NCBI GenBank assembly: GCA_015063135.1
Contig: SUTA01000007.1
Span: 1-64,000, forward strand
Source of the DNA: Thermoplasmata archaeon
Lineage (GTDB): Archaea; Thermoplasmatota; Thermoplasmata; Methanomassiliicoccales; Methanomethylophilaceae
Direction of reading: 5' to 3'
DNA: 64,000 bases
The notes below the pieces were generated by a model. The model was given only the letters and a program-made list of their open reading frames with translations, searched no databases and had not been told where the DNA came from. The translations under genes were made by a program, and so were the position numbers. Shown here piece after piece: positions 23,213-30,952 of the stretch. The first letter of the stretch is position 1; each line of letters opens with the position of its first letter.

Positions 23213-24323
23213 GTCGCGGCCCCAGCAGCTTCTTGCGGTAGGAGTCGCTCCTGTCGGCGACTTCCTCCTCGTTGCCGCGGTCGACCACGTACACCTCCGG
23301 TAGCTTCCTGGGGTGCGCGGCGAGCATCGTGGACAGGAGGTGCCTGTCCGAGAAGTCGAGGTTCTTCAGGTACTTCCTCTCCCAGTTGGCCGCCAGGTCC
23401 AGGGCGGACTGTATTCCGCCGTTGTAGTACTCCTCGGCGAACACCGCCCCGACGGTGGCGTCGTTGGACAGGATGGCGATGTTGCATCCCCTCACGGCGT
23501 AGTCCGTGCCGTTGAACGCCACGGACAGCCCGCCGCTGTCCTTCACCAGGTCCATGGACTGGAAGTCGGTCCTGCTGCTGCCCATGTACATGGTGCAGTC
23601 CAGGTCTATGTTGGTCTGCCTGCGGATGTCAAGCAGGTTGTATGCCTTGCGGTTGGATGTCATGGCGCCGACGGATTCCATCAGCGTGTGGCAGGCGGTC
23701 CCGGGGATCTCCTCCTCCAGGATCCTGTCGATGGTGCGGATGATCTCCACGTCGTGGCCGTCCAGCTCCATGGGGACGTTGAGCTTGTACTCGGTCTTCG
23801 GGACCTTCAGGGATGCTATCTCCTGGGCGACCTCCCTGAGCCTCCTGGCCTCGGTGCGGCCCAGGTTGGTGGTGTCCATCTCCATCTCGGTGCAGGACAT
23901 CCCGACGAGCGGGGCGTCCAGGGCCTCCATCACGGGCATCATGGTGTGGTCGTAGAGCGTGGTGGCGATGAACGTGGGCATGAGCTGCGAGACGTACCTC
24001 ATCGCGGCGTCAGCCCCGGGCATGATCTGCAGGGAGGCCCTGCTGGCCTCCATGAGGGAGTGGTCGGTGGCGCCGTTGGCCTTCAGGAACGGGACTATCC
24101 ATTTCCCGCGGTTGCCGGAGGAGGCCTCCTCCCTGCCCAGCACGTAGCAGACCAGGTCGTCGTACCTGCGGAACGCGTCGTAGAAGCGCTCCCCGTTGCG
24201 GATGAACCTGGCGCACAGGTCGCGCATGCTGTTGTTCTTGGTTATGAACCCCCTGCAGCTGCAGATGAAGTTCTTCTCGGGGAACAGGCCCAGCTCGGCG
24301 ACCGGGTCGAACTCGTCCGGCAT
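22746..24323 (-). CDS. COG4030/EhaR-like HAD-superfamily protein, run-on C-terminus
   Basis: GGAGGG lies 6 nt before ATG 24323. The sequence follows the archaeal family that includes EhaR: FICSCRGFITKNNSM, FIRNGERFYDAFRRYDDLV, WIVPFLKANGATDHSLMEAS, then MPTFIATTLYDH and the later GCNIAILSNDATVG. In usual members the first motif reads S-D-C-E-G-P; here the catalytic Asp is Ser and the Glu is Arg, so phosphatase activity is doubtful. The domain ends near SYRKKLLG (about residue 370); the last 150 codons read out of frame through the MBL gene. A one-base deletion would explain this, since TAA at 23200-23202 is in the -1 frame. Confidence 0.6.
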   Translation of the reverse strand: MPDEFDPVAELGLFPEKNFICSCRGFITKNNSMRDLCARFIRNGERFYDAFRRYDDLVCYVLGREEASSGNRGKWIVPFLKANGATDHSLMEASRASLQIMPGADAAMRYVSQLMPTFIATTLYDHTMMPVMEALDAPLVGMSCTEMEMDTTNLGRTEARRLREVAQEIASLKVPKTEYKLNVPMELDGHDVEIIRTIDRILEEEIPGTACHTLMESVGAMTSNRKAYNLLDIRRQTNIDLDCTMYMGSSRTDFQSMDLVKDSGGLSVAFNGTDYAVRGCNIAILSNDATVGAVFAEEYYNGGIQSALDLAANWERKYLKNLDFSDRHLLSTMLAAHPRKLPEVYVVDRGNEEEVADRSDSYRKKLLGPRHVPDNLPGDRRRAPHHDIPGALHRRDAHRPRRRAHPHGPRPRGYDPNAPHPCRPRGHRLRHRVPLPPRPLLRFPVRHRGHDPRRMGEARGGLRLPHRDGGQGRARPLHVTLPPQSSGEARAANTGRDPRHRRAQGRDQESGPQRPHQCGVRVRHP

Positions 24324-25150
24324 CGCTGGCCCTCCAGGGCGCGGTCAACGCTCTCGGAGAGGTCGTACGGGCCGTCCAGCCGCCTCTCCCCCGCATAGAG
24401 CTTCTTATCCTCCATGCGGACGGTCCCCTCGGAGAACGCCCTGATGGTGGAGACTATCAGCGGGAGCTCGCGCTTGGCGCCGTCCTCGCGGATCCTCTTG
24501 AACAGCGGCTCGGACTCGCCCTCGGCCTTCTTGATCTCATCGAGGGTGGAGGCCTCCAGCTTCTTCCCCATGTCCTCCCACAGCCTGTCGTAATCGCCGC
24601 CGCGGATGGGGAAGCCGCAGTAGGTGATCGCCGCGCCCCTGTCCCATTCCTCGGTGCATATGTGCATCATGGCGCCCTGCCTCTCCGCCTTCTCGGAGAT
24701 GAGCTGCCAGATGACCTCCTGCCAGGTCCCCTTGGGCCCGTCGGGAAGGGCGGGGTGCAGGTTGAGCATGTCGTAGGCCTCGCAGGTCTCGTCGTCCATC
24801 CAGAGCATGTAGCCGGCGAGTATCCCGAGGTCGAAGTCGTACGCGGAGGTGAGCCTCCTCAGCTCCTTCCCGTACTCGACCCTCCAGGCGGCCTCGTCGG
24901 ACACCCTGAGCCCGGGCATGAACGTCTTCCACGAGAGGGTGACGAGAGGGATGCCGTAACCTTCGACCATGTCGAAGAATATGGCCCTCTGCTCGCGCTT
25001 GGGGTTCTCGGCCTCGGTGTTGTCCCAGTTGCAGAACACGAAAGCGATCTCGACGTCGAGGTCGCCCTTCTCCTTCTGGTCCATGACGGCTTTCAGCAGA
25101 TTGCGGGACCCGGGGCCCCTCCCGGTGGAGAACCAACCTAGTCTGAGCAT
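24242..25150 (-). CDS. PurN-like formyltransferase-family protein, about 275-302 aa
   Basis: GGGAGGGCG precedes ATG 25150. The fold is that of glycinamide ribonucleotide formyltransferase-like proteins: LGWFSTGRGPGSRNLLKAVM at the N-terminus, a beta strand IAFVFCNWDN, FDLGILAGYMLWM, and LNLHPALPDGPKGTWQEVIW, the family's H-P-A-L-P-x-G-P-x-G signature near residue 135. Unlike true PurN there is a longer C-terminal helical part. Related archaeal proteins occur beside COG4030 genes, as here, where the next gene starts inside this one's last 82 nt. The acceptor of the formyl group is unknown. The last 30 residues look out of frame. Confidence 0.65.
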   Translation of the reverse strand: MLRLGWFSTGRGPGSRNLLKAVMDQKEKGDLDVEIAFVFCNWDNTEAENPKREQRAIFFDMVEGYGIPLVTLSWKTFMPGLRVSDEAAWRVEYGKELRRLTSAYDFDLGILAGYMLWMDDETCEAYDMLNLHPALPDGPKGTWQEVIWQLISEKAERQGAMMHICTEEWDRGAAITYCGFPIRGGDYDRLWEDMGKKLEASTLDEIKKAEGESEPLFKRIREDGAKRELPLIVSTIRAFSEGTVRMEDKKLYAGERRLDGPYDLSESVDRALEGQRCRTSSTRSPSWACSPRRTSSAAAGGS

Positions 25151-25181
25151 CGCCCTCCCTTAGGGGGTGCTCCTTAATATT

Positions 25182-25619
25182 CTATACGATAAGGCGCGCG
25201 CGGGGCGCTCGAACGTCGAACAGGACGGTGACCGATGGCGTGTCGGGATCGATTTCCATCATATGGTAGGTGACGGCCTTGATCTCGGATTTTATCCTGT
25301 GCCTGGAGCGGTCCAATCTCTCCCCTCTGGCACTGCATCTTAGGGAGAGCTCCCCGGTGAACTCCACGTCGAACTCCTTCAATATGAGCCCCTCCCCGTC
25401 CTCGATGTACAGCATCTCGGACAGGAACGAGTAGAGGAGGTCTTCCATGTCTATGCCTTCGCATTCGATCATGGTCGAATCGCGGGTTCCGATCCCGGAG
25501 AGGTCCACGGTCTGGTCGAAGAGCGCGTACGCCGCGTTGCCGAAGCATTCGGCGAGATCCCCGCCGAAGGCTTTCACCATGAGGTCGGCGGTGTGGTCCA
25601 CGAGGATGTAGCGCTCCAT
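25182..25619 (-). CDS. Archease
   Basis: The frame is open to 25736, but that extension runs through the tRNA gene; ATG 25619 gives the normal 145-residue archease. It shows the family's YILVDHTADLMVKAFG start with the metal-binding Asp, FGNAAYALFDQTVD, and the C-terminal EIKAVTYHMMEI...VTVLFDV strands. Archease activates the RNA ligase RtcB (GTP-dependent 3'-phosphate ligation) and supports tRNA splicing. The gene lies between a tRNA-Arg gene (upstream) and the PurN-like gene (downstream), facing the same way. Confidence 0.9.
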   Translation of the reverse strand: MERYILVDHTADLMVKAFGGDLAECFGNAAYALFDQTVDLSGIGTRDSTMIECEGIDMEDLLYSFLSEMLYIEDGEGLILKEFDVEFTGELSLRCSARGERLDRSRHRIKSEIKAVTYHMMEIDPDTPSVTVLFDVRAPRARLIV

Positions 25620-25703
25620 GGTCGGATGATGGGTGGGGTCGGATAAGAACATAGGGGACGCGACAACGATGCGGCACCATGCAAATCCAAAGCGGATGAT
25701 GTA

Positions 25704-25780
25704 TGGTGCCCGCGCCGGGATTCGAACCCGGGTCAAAAGATCCGCAATCTCACAGGATATCCAAGCTACCCCACGCGGGC
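25704..25780 (-). tRNA. tRNA-Arg (anticodon GCG), CCA encoded
   Basis: On the minus strand the acceptor GCCCGCG pairs with CGCGGGC, the T arm is CCGGG-TTCGAAT-CCCGG, and the D arm is GGGT-AGCTTGGATA-TCCT. The anticodon loop TTGCGGA gives GCG, reading Arg CGC. A discriminator A and CCA follow (25704-25706). The outer pair of the anticodon stem (T-T) is mismatched. No intron is seen. Confidence 0.88.
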
Positions 25781-25818
25781 ATAAAGTGCGGAAACCGGTT
25801 AAGGTTTAAGGCGTTTAA

Positions 25819-26010
25819 TCAGGCCTCAGGGTGAGACAGGTAGCGGGTGATGTAACCTGCGATCCTGTTCCTCATTGTCACCGATGAGACATCTGTCAGA
25901 GCGCTGACCATCTCTTTGTTGCTCTCAAAATCCTTGCTGAACGCCTGAGGATATTTGTTGACCAACTCGATGGCGACTCTCTTGATGTAGGTGGGTCTTA
26001 TTCTTCCCAT
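25819..26010 (-). CDS. rps17e: 30S ribosomal protein S17e
   Basis: The 63-residue protein begins MGRIRPTYIKRVAIELV and continues with NKYPQAFSKDFESNKEMVSALTDVSSVTMRNRIAGYITRYL, which is characteristic of the archaeal/eukaryal small-subunit protein S17e. ATG 26010 is preferred over GTG 26019 because GGTGA is spaced 5 nt before it. It is a single gene with its own AT-rich leader, located between tRNA-Arg and msrA. Confidence 0.93.
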   Translation of the reverse strand: MGRIRPTYIKRVAIELVNKYPQAFSKDFESNKEMVSALTDVSSVTMRNRIAGYITRYLSHPEA

Positions 26011-26032
26011 TTCATTCACCGAGTAATCCCGC

Positions 26033-26632
26033 TTATGGGGATGCCCTATTTAAAACTATCATGGGTCGCGGGCGCTTATAGGGGTTCCCCATCGCCCATT
26101 CCAGTTCGGCGAGGTCCGCGGGGACGTATTTGGGGAGCTCCGCCAGCATTATCATCTTGAGCACGGGGATGTGGCAGTATCCGCGGGGGTTGTTCTCCAG
26201 GAACCTCTGGTGCCCCTCCTCGGCGCGGGTGTAGGATGTCAGCGGCCCGGTTTCGGTGTGGAACTCGGGGTAGTGGGCGGCCTCCCTGGCCACGTAGCTC
26301 CTGACCGCTTCGCCGCTGGCCTCGTCCGTCCAGTATATCCCGGTCTGATACTGCTCCCCCACATCGTTGCCCTGCCTGCGCTCCTGGGTCGCGTCTATCA
26401 GGAAGAAGAACGCCCACAGGAGGCGGTCCAGCGATATGGTGGCAGGGTCGTAGACGACCTTTATCGTCTCCCTGTAGCCGAATTTGCCGGAGCATACCAG
26501 CAGGTAGTCCGGGATGAAGAGCGGGTCGCCGTTGGCGTACCCGCATTCGACATCGATCACGCCGGGGATGTGGCGGTAGGCGCGCTCCATCCCCCAGAAG
26601 CATCCGCCGGCCAGATAGATCTCGGAGGTCAT
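26033..26632 (-). CDS. msrA: Peptide methionine-S-oxide reductase MsrA
   Basis: The catalytic GCFWGMER motif is at residues 10-17, followed by the usual G-Y-A-N-G and YRETIKVVYDPATISLDRLLWAFF. The rest has the MsrA pattern DVGEQYQTGIYW and FHTETGPLTSYTRAEEGHQ. It reduces methionine-S-sulfoxide in proteins and free methionine using thioredoxin-type donors. No MsrB domain is fused. ATG 26632 sits in an ATGA context that would be the natural stop of thyX in the neighbouring frame, so thyX-msrA is an operon. Confidence 0.93.
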   Translation of the reverse strand: MTSEIYLAGGCFWGMERAYRHIPGVIDVECGYANGDPLFIPDYLLVCSGKFGYRETIKVVYDPATISLDRLLWAFFFLIDATQERRQGNDVGEQYQTGIYWTDEASGEAVRSYVAREAAHYPEFHTETGPLTSYTRAEEGHQRFLENNPRGYCHIPVLKMIMLAELPKYVPADLAELEWAMGNPYKRPRPMIVLNRASP

Positions 26633-27281
26633 GCCTGGGGTGCCCGCAGCTCTTCTTGCCTTCGGGGCAGGGGCCCCTCATGCAGGGCGGCCCCGCATCC
26701 TTGAAGATCACCGGGGAAACCTCCTTGCAGAGCCTAAGCATCTGGTCGGACATCTCCCTGATCTCCCATTGGGCGCGGTTGCAGCTCCTCAGAGAGAAGA
26801 GGTGGAGGAGCTCCCTGGCGTTCATGGTGATGGTGATGTTGGTAGTGCAGGCGTTCGGCAGGAGGTACCTGGCGTCCTCGTTGGGGATCCCAAGCTCCTG
26901 CAGCTTCGCGTAGGCCTCCCATACGGCGCCCATGACGCCGTCGAAGACCTCCTCCGCCTCGGGGTTGCCCTCGATGGTGGGCGGGGTCACGAACGATGCG
27001 GATTCCATGGAGACATACCTCTGGCTCTGCTGGGAGTAGGATGCCACCCTGTGCCTCACGAGCTGGTGGGTGAGCGCCCTGGACACCCCTTCGACGCTGA
27101 AAGTGAACACGGCGTGCTCGATGACGGAATGGTGCCCCATCCCGACGATCCTGGACAGCGTCTTCTCCGCGTCGATGCCTTCTATGATCTCGGATGACGG
27201 CTTGTCCGAGTAGCAGGAGTTCCCCGCCGCGGCGCATATCCTGTCCGCGTCCGGCGTGTGTGCCAGCAGTGTGACCTTCAT
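26076..27281 (-). CDS. thyX: Flavin-dependent thymidylate synthase ThyX, run-on 3' end
   Basis: ATG 27281 overlaps the TraB-like gene by 4 nt and has GGAGACGAG before it. The ThyX signature RHRVASYSQQSQRY is at about residues 75-88, with GHHSVIEHAVFTF and LLPNACTTNITITMNARELLHLFSLR around it. It makes dTMP from dUMP with methylene-tetrahydrofolate, FAD and NADPH. The conserved enzyme ends near residue 217 (CPEGKKSCG). The frame then runs 180 codons through msrA. A single-base shift would place the stop at the ATGA of msrA (TGA from 26631), so a one-base deletion close to the 3' end is likely. Confidence 0.85.
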   Translation of the reverse strand: MKVTLLAHTPDADRICAAAGNSCYSDKPSSEIIEGIDAEKTLSRIVGMGHHSVIEHAVFTFSVEGVSRALTHQLVRHRVASYSQQSQRYVSMESASFVTPPTIEGNPEAEEVFDGVMGAVWEAYAKLQELGIPNEDARYLLPNACTTNITITMNARELLHLFSLRSCNRAQWEIREMSDQMLRLCKEVSPVIFKDAGPPCMRGPCPEGKKSCGHPRHDLRDLSGRRMLLGDGARLPPHPRRDRCRMRVRQRRPALHPGLPAGMLRQIRLQGDDKGRLRPCHHIAGPPPVGVLLPDRRDPGAQAGQRCGGAVSDRDILDGRGQRRSGQELRGQGGRPLPRVPHRNRAADILHPRRGGAPEVPGEQPPRILPHPRAQDDNAGGAPQIRPRGPRRTGMGDGEPL

Positions 27282-28015
27282 CTCGTCTCCTCCCCGTTCC
27301 AGACCATCTGGCGGACCTTGTCCATCCTCTCCTTGTCCATCAGGTCGCTGAGCCTGATCTTGCGGATGACTGGGTCCTTGAGCAGCCTGCATATGCCCTC
27401 TACGTGGGCGTCACCCACAACGACGACCATGTTATTGTACTTCTCGGACGCCCTGTTGATCTGCTCGGCCATGGAGGCGTTCCTCTCGTCGATGAGCTTC
27501 CTGACCAAAGTGGGATACTTCTTCCTCATGGCCTCGATGTAGGCATCCTCGTCGGCGGCGAAGTCGCTGTGGACCTTCTGGACCTTCCTGGAGCCCCCGA
27601 TGGAGTCGGACACCCCGGACCATTTGTAGCGCATCTTCTCGCCCAGGGACATCTCGGACCACATCTCGTCCAGCACCCTCATGGCATCCGTGTCGATGGG
27701 TATGATCTCCGCCCCTTCGAGCTTTCCGGTGTTTATCGCGGCCAGGAACTCCGCCCCCAGGGTGGTGCCGTTCTCCTCGGACAGCCTCTGCTGGTATCTG
27801 GACGTCTGGCGGAATATGGCGGATCCCTGCTCCGCGCCCGCTGGGCCCGGGTTCTCCCCCTGGCTGGTCAGGGCGTTGTAGCGACCCATGTCCAGCTCCA
27901 CCAGGACGGCGTCCGGCCAGGTGTGCTTCACGATGAACGATATCGGCTCGGCCAGGTTGAACACGTGCCCGACGCCGATGATGGTGATCATGACAATGGT
28001 GAAGGGCAGCGGCAT
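27278..28015 (-). CDS. TraB/GumN-family protein
   Basis: The N-terminal IIGVGHVFNLAEPISFIVKHTWPDAVLVELD and the later VVGDAHVEGICRLL carry the GxGHV and VGDxHxxGI motifs of TraB/PrgY/GumN proteins, which share the erythromycin-esterase/Tiki protease-like fold and are thought to be metal-dependent peptidases. No membrane segment is visible in this 245-aa version. ATG 28015 or ATG 27991 may be the start. It is translationally coupled to thyX (ATGA) and divergent from the SerB-like gene across a 37-bp gap. The substrate is unknown. Confidence 0.75.
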   Translation of the reverse strand: MPLPFTIVMITIIGVGHVFNLAEPISFIVKHTWPDAVLVELDMGRYNALTSQGENPGPAGAEQGSAIFRQTSRYQQRLSEENGTTLGAEFLAAINTGKLEGAEIIPIDTDAMRVLDEMWSEMSLGEKMRYKWSGVSDSIGGSRKVQKVHSDFAADEDAYIEAMRKKYPTLVRKLIDERNASMAEQINRASEKYNNMVVVVGDAHVEGICRLLKDPVIRKIRLSDLMDKERMDKVRQMVWNGEETR

Positions 28016-28052
28016 AATAAACCATAACTACGCCCAGCCCTTTGCAGGTGGC

Positions 28053-29387
28053 ATGCCCGATTACGACCTGGTATGCTTCGACATGGACGGCGTCCTCACG
28101 AGGGTGAGGAGCTCTTGGTGCTGGATCCACGAATGTTTCGGAGTGGACAACGAGGCGACCTACCAGGCGTACATCAACCAGGAGATCGACGAGATGGAGT
28201 TCATGAGGCGCGACATCGCCCTCTGGACAGCCAAGAAGCCGGACGTTACGGAGAGGGAGATCGCCGTGATGTTCAGAGACATGCCGATCATCGGGGGGAT
28301 CCAGGAGACCGTGGCCTGCCTGAGGGACAACGGGATCAGGTGCGTCATCGTCAGCGGGGGCATAGACCTGGCGGCCGCGATGCTGGCCAGGGAGTTCGGA
28401 TTCGACGATTACGTGGCTGACAAGCTGGAGACCAACCCCGACGGGACCCTGACCGGCGAGGGGAGGCTGGTGGTGGACCTGAAGGACAAGGGCGTCAACG
28501 TCAGGGACTTCATAGCCAAGTACGGCACCACCAAGGAGAGGACGGTGTCCATCGGCAACTCCTTCACGGACATCCCCATGTTCAAGAACTCCGGGATGTC
28601 GATAGCGTTCAACCCCACGGACCCCTACACCGAGGAGGCGGCCACCCACACGGTAAGGTCGGAGAACATCGCCGACGTGCTGGACCTCATCATCGGGGAC
28701 GAGCGAACCTGGCGATTTTCACTTGATCCGGTTCCACTGGAAACGGTATGCTGGCACTTATGTAATCGGACTGATGTTTCCGATGGAGGGTCACTCCTCG
28801 TCGTCATCATCGTCGAGGATGTAGTCGGACTCGTCGAACTCCTCGTCGAGGATGCTGTACTGCTTCTTGCGGATCTTCCCGTAGATGCGGGTGATGTCCC
28901 TGGCCTCGGCGGCGCCCCTGCGGACCAGCGAGTGCTTGGTCTTGATGGCGTGGATGAGGCAGTCGAAGTCCTCGAAGGACAGCTGGGTGCCGCAGACGAA
29001 CTCGTCGTCCGGCTCGGCCTCGACCCTGAGGGAGTACGTCCTCTGGCCGTCGTTGACGGAGACCTTGATGCTGAGGACGTCGAACTTCTTGACCCACAGC
29101 TTCTTGACCATGGTCGCGGGGAACTTCTTCCTCTTGATGTTGCCGTCGATCGTGTCAACATGGGTCACGCAGACCAGCCTGCCGTCGTCGAGCTCGAACT
29201 CGTCGTCGATCATGATGATGTCGTCGCTCTCGATAGTGGTCTTGGTGGTCTCGGAGACGTCGCCGTCGCTGTAGACGACCGGGACCTCGATGAGCTCCGG
29301 GATCCTGATTGTCTCGGAGGTGACCTTGCCGCACTCGTTGCACCTGAAGGTGCCCTCGATGGTGGACTTCCCGATCTTGCCCTTTAG
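28053..29387 (+). CDS. SerB-like HAD phosphatase (phosphoserine phosphatase family), run-on 3' end
   Basis: GGTGG precedes ATG 28053. The HAD motifs are clear: FDMDGVLTR (nucleophile Asp and acid Asp), IVSGGI, and the SIGNSFTDIPMFKNSG loop that binds Mg. The order and spacing match archaeal phosphoserine phosphatases, so it would complete serine synthesis, although other phospho-substrates are possible. The domain ends near residue 216 (DLIIGDE). The remaining 228 codons run antisense through the zinc-finger gene. TGA at 28724-28726 is in the -1 frame, so the natural stop is probably lost to a single-base deletion in the GGGG run at about 28695. Confidence 0.78.
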   Translation: MPDYDLVCFDMDGVLTRVRSSWCWIHECFGVDNEATYQAYINQEIDEMEFMRRDIALWTAKKPDVTEREIAVMFRDMPIIGGIQETVACLRDNGIRCVIVSGGIDLAAAMLAREFGFDDYVADKLETNPDGTLTGEGRLVVDLKDKGVNVRDFIAKYGTTKERTVSIGNSFTDIPMFKNSGMSIAFNPTDPYTEEAATHTVRSENIADVLDLIIGDERTWRFSLDPVPLETVCWHLCNRTDVSDGGSLLVVIIVEDVVGLVELLVEDAVLLLADLPVDAGDVPGLGGAPADQRVLGLDGVDEAVEVLEGQLGAADELVVRLGLDPEGVRPLAVVDGDLDAEDVELLDPQLLDHGRGELLPLDVAVDRVNMGHADQPAVVELELVVDHDDVVALDSGLGGLGDVAVAVDDRDLDELRDPDCLGGDLAALVAPEGALDGGLPDLAL

Positions 29388-29462
29388 GACCTGGTGCTCG
29401 GTCTCGTCGTCGCAGTCCGGGCAGGTGTAGAATATGGTGTCGGGGAGCTCTCTCTTCGTCAT
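28791..29462 (-). CDS. HVO_0476-type zinc-finger protein, 223 aa
   Basis: ATG 29462 follows GGTGACGCC. The N-terminus holds two Cys pairs (YTCPDCDDE and FRCNECGKV, about residues 11-47) forming one C4 zinc ribbon; the rest is acidic beta-rich sequence ending EEFDESDYILDDDDDEE. This layout matches a conserved archaeal family named after Haloferax HVO_0476, probably RNA- or ribosome-associated, though I know of no proven role. It is convergent with the SerB-like gene and has no close operon partner. Confidence 0.75.
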   Translation of the reverse strand: MTKRELPDTIFYTCPDCDDETEHQVLKGKIGKSTIEGTFRCNECGKVTSETIRIPELIEVPVVYSDGDVSETTKTTIESDDIIMIDDEFELDDGRLVCVTHVDTIDGNIKRKKFPATMVKKLWVKKFDVLSIKVSVNDGQRTYSLRVEAEPDDEFVCGTQLSFEDFDCLIHAIKTKHSLVRRGAAEARDITRIYGKIRKKQYSILDEEFDESDYILDDDDDEE

Positions 29463-29612
29463 GGCGTCACCTCGTCTGTGACTGCGCGTAATAGCACGTG
29501 CTTTTAAGGGTTTGCCTCGGATGGTGGCGCGTCCGAGCGCAGATACGCATAGCATAATCCAAAGAGCCTAATTCCTCGCCAATCCGGGTCAGAAGGCCCA
29601 GGAGGGACTGAA
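29463..29612. other. Divergent intergenic region
   Basis: 150 bases between divergent genes. For the zinc-finger gene an AGCACGTGCTTTTAAGG stretch holds a TTTTAA TATA-like core and a CACGTG palindrome. For the plus-strand surface-protein gene a CATAATCC box near 29550 could be the TATA element. No small gene is seen. Confidence 0.35.
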
Positions 29613-30292
29613 ATGGAAAAGAAAACGATAGCAATAATAGCCGTCATCGCGGTTGCCATTGTGGCGATCGCCGCAGCGGCTGTAACCATGGGCGGAGGCG
29701 AGAAGTCCAAGGACTACGTCTACTACTATGGCAACGGCGGCACCCTCGGCGGGGAAACCACGTACCAGAGCACGAGCACCGTCTGCGAGGAGAACGACCT
29801 CTTCACCCGCGAGGACTACATCTGCACCGGTTACAACACCAAGGCCGACGGTTCCGGCACCGCCTATTCGGAGGGAGCCAACGTCATGCTCGGCACCAAG
29901 CTGTACGCCCAGTGGAAAGTCGACGATGAATCTTATCTGAGCGTCGGCACCCAGAACAAACACCCCGACAAGTACAACCTCTACTGGGAGCCTCCCAGGC
30001 GACCTCCGTCAACATCGATGGGAGCGGAATCGTGGCCTCCTATCCTCTGAAGGCCGGCGACAAGATCTACGTCCAGGTCGCCGGTTCCTCCGGCACCGTC
30101 GGAGTCGACAAGGCAAAGGAGAGGGTCAGCATCGACGTCGGCGACGGGAACACCTACCTCCTGACGTTCTCCTTCTCCGGAGTCACCAACCTGGACTACA
30201 CGGCCTCCGGAATGATGGCAGTCATCTCCTTCGACTTCCCCCAGGGACAGGATGTCCACGTCTCGTACATCCAGGCCGTGGTCGGGGAATAA
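29613..30292 (+). pseudogene. Membrane-anchored InlB-like surface protein gene broken by one frameshift
   Basis: The first frame (29613-30050) encodes an N-terminal membrane anchor (IAIIAVIAVAIVAIAAAAVTMGGG) and an InlB-type repeat (YYGNGGTLGGETTY...YICTGYNTKADGSGTAY...KLYAQW). At about 29985-30003 the meaningful reading switches to the -1 frame, where ATSVNIDGSGIVASYPLKAGDKIYVQVAG continues without a break to TAA at 30290-30292. A single missing base near GAGCCTCCCAGGCG explains this. Joined, the protein would be about 226 residues: anchor, InlB repeat and a C-terminal beta domain. It could be a real pseudogene, a phase-variable gene or an assembly error. A GGGGCCC / GGGCCCC hairpin follows. 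Confidence 0.75.
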
Positions 30293-30910
30293 ACGCTTCC
30301 AAGGGGCCCTCGGGCCCCACCCCCCATTGTTTTGAATTCGCCTGGTCATGAACGGGAACCCGTGCCCGGGCACGATGACATCCGCGTAATCGCACACTTT
30401 CTTCAGGCTCTCGACTGCCAGCTCCCTGTCAGTGTTCATAGCCGGCGGGACCATCTGGCGGTAGTTGTCCTCCAGCGGGATCGTGTCTCCGGCTATGGCG
30501 TAATGCCTGTCCGCATCGACGAATACGGAGCACTCCTCGGGGCAGTGGCCGGGGGTGTGGACAATCCTGACCCCCTCGCAGACCTTCAATTCCTCCCCGT
30601 CGAACTCCTCCGCGTGGGCTATGGGCTCCCCGCCGGAGTGGATGATCACCCTGGCCTTGGGGAACAGGTTGAGGTTCCCCACGTGGTCGTGGTGGGAGTG
30701 TGTCAGGATGACGGTGTCGACGTCCTTCGGGAAGACCCCGATCTGCTTGAACGACGTCTTGATGGCGGGCCTCATGTACTCGGTGCTGGGGTCCACGACT
30801 ATCAGGCGGTTCCCGGCGCGTATGAGGACGGACGTGGAGTCAGCCACCAGGATGGTCCCGTCGGCATCGCGCTCGAGGCGGCCGACGCAAAGGATGTCGA
30901 GTGATATCAT
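29981..30910 (-). CDS. MBL-fold metallohydrolase, about 200-residue domain
   Basis: It has the glyoxalase-II-type metal site: LTHSHHDHVGNLNLF near residue 70, a later VHTPGHCPEECSVFV, AIAGDTIPL and a closing VIVPGHGFPF near residue 188. The substrate is unknown; such small enzymes cleave thioesters or phosphodiesters. The domain is complete at about 30340. The frame then continues antisense through the surface-protein gene to 29981, including a hairpin, so the natural end is uncertain. Confidence 0.72.
   Translation of the reverse strand: MISLDILCVGRLERDADGTILVADSTSVLIRAGNRLIVVDPSTEYMRPAIKTSFKQIGVFPKDVDTVILTHSHHDHVGNLNLFPKARVIIHSGGEPIAHAEEFDGEELKVCEGVRIVHTPGHCPEECSVFVDADRHYAIAGDTIPLEDNYRQMVPPAMNTDRELAVESLKKVCDYADVIVPGHGFPFMTRRIQNNGGWGPRAPWKRLFPDHGLDVRDVDILSLGEVEGDDCHHSGGRVVQVGDSGEGERQEVGVPVADVDADPLLCLVDSDGAGGTGDLDVDLVAGLQRIGGHDSAPIDVDGGRLGGSQ
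30303..30318. terminator. Hairpin GGGGCCC-TC-GGGCCCC
   Basis: It lies 10 nt after the stop of the broken surface-protein gene and inside the open tail of the convergent MBL-fold gene. A bidirectional terminator between the two is the simplest reading. Confidence 0.55.
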
Positions 30911-30952
30911 CGCCGATGCGATGCCTTGCGGGGATTTAGCGTTTCCCCGGGC

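Noticed and set aside
23313-24398. 361-codon plus-strand open frame
   Set aside because: It is antisense to the HAD-like gene; long because of GC-rich codon bias, with a repetitive Val/Gly/His composition typical of shadow frames.
25620-25736. Longer archease with 39 more N-terminal residues
   Set aside because: The extension reads through the tRNA-Arg gene and lacks family conservation; ATG 25619 gives the normal archease.
28625-29161. 178-codon Ser/Thr/Arg-rich minus-strand frame
   Set aside because: Low-complexity shadow of the zinc-finger gene in another frame of the same strand.
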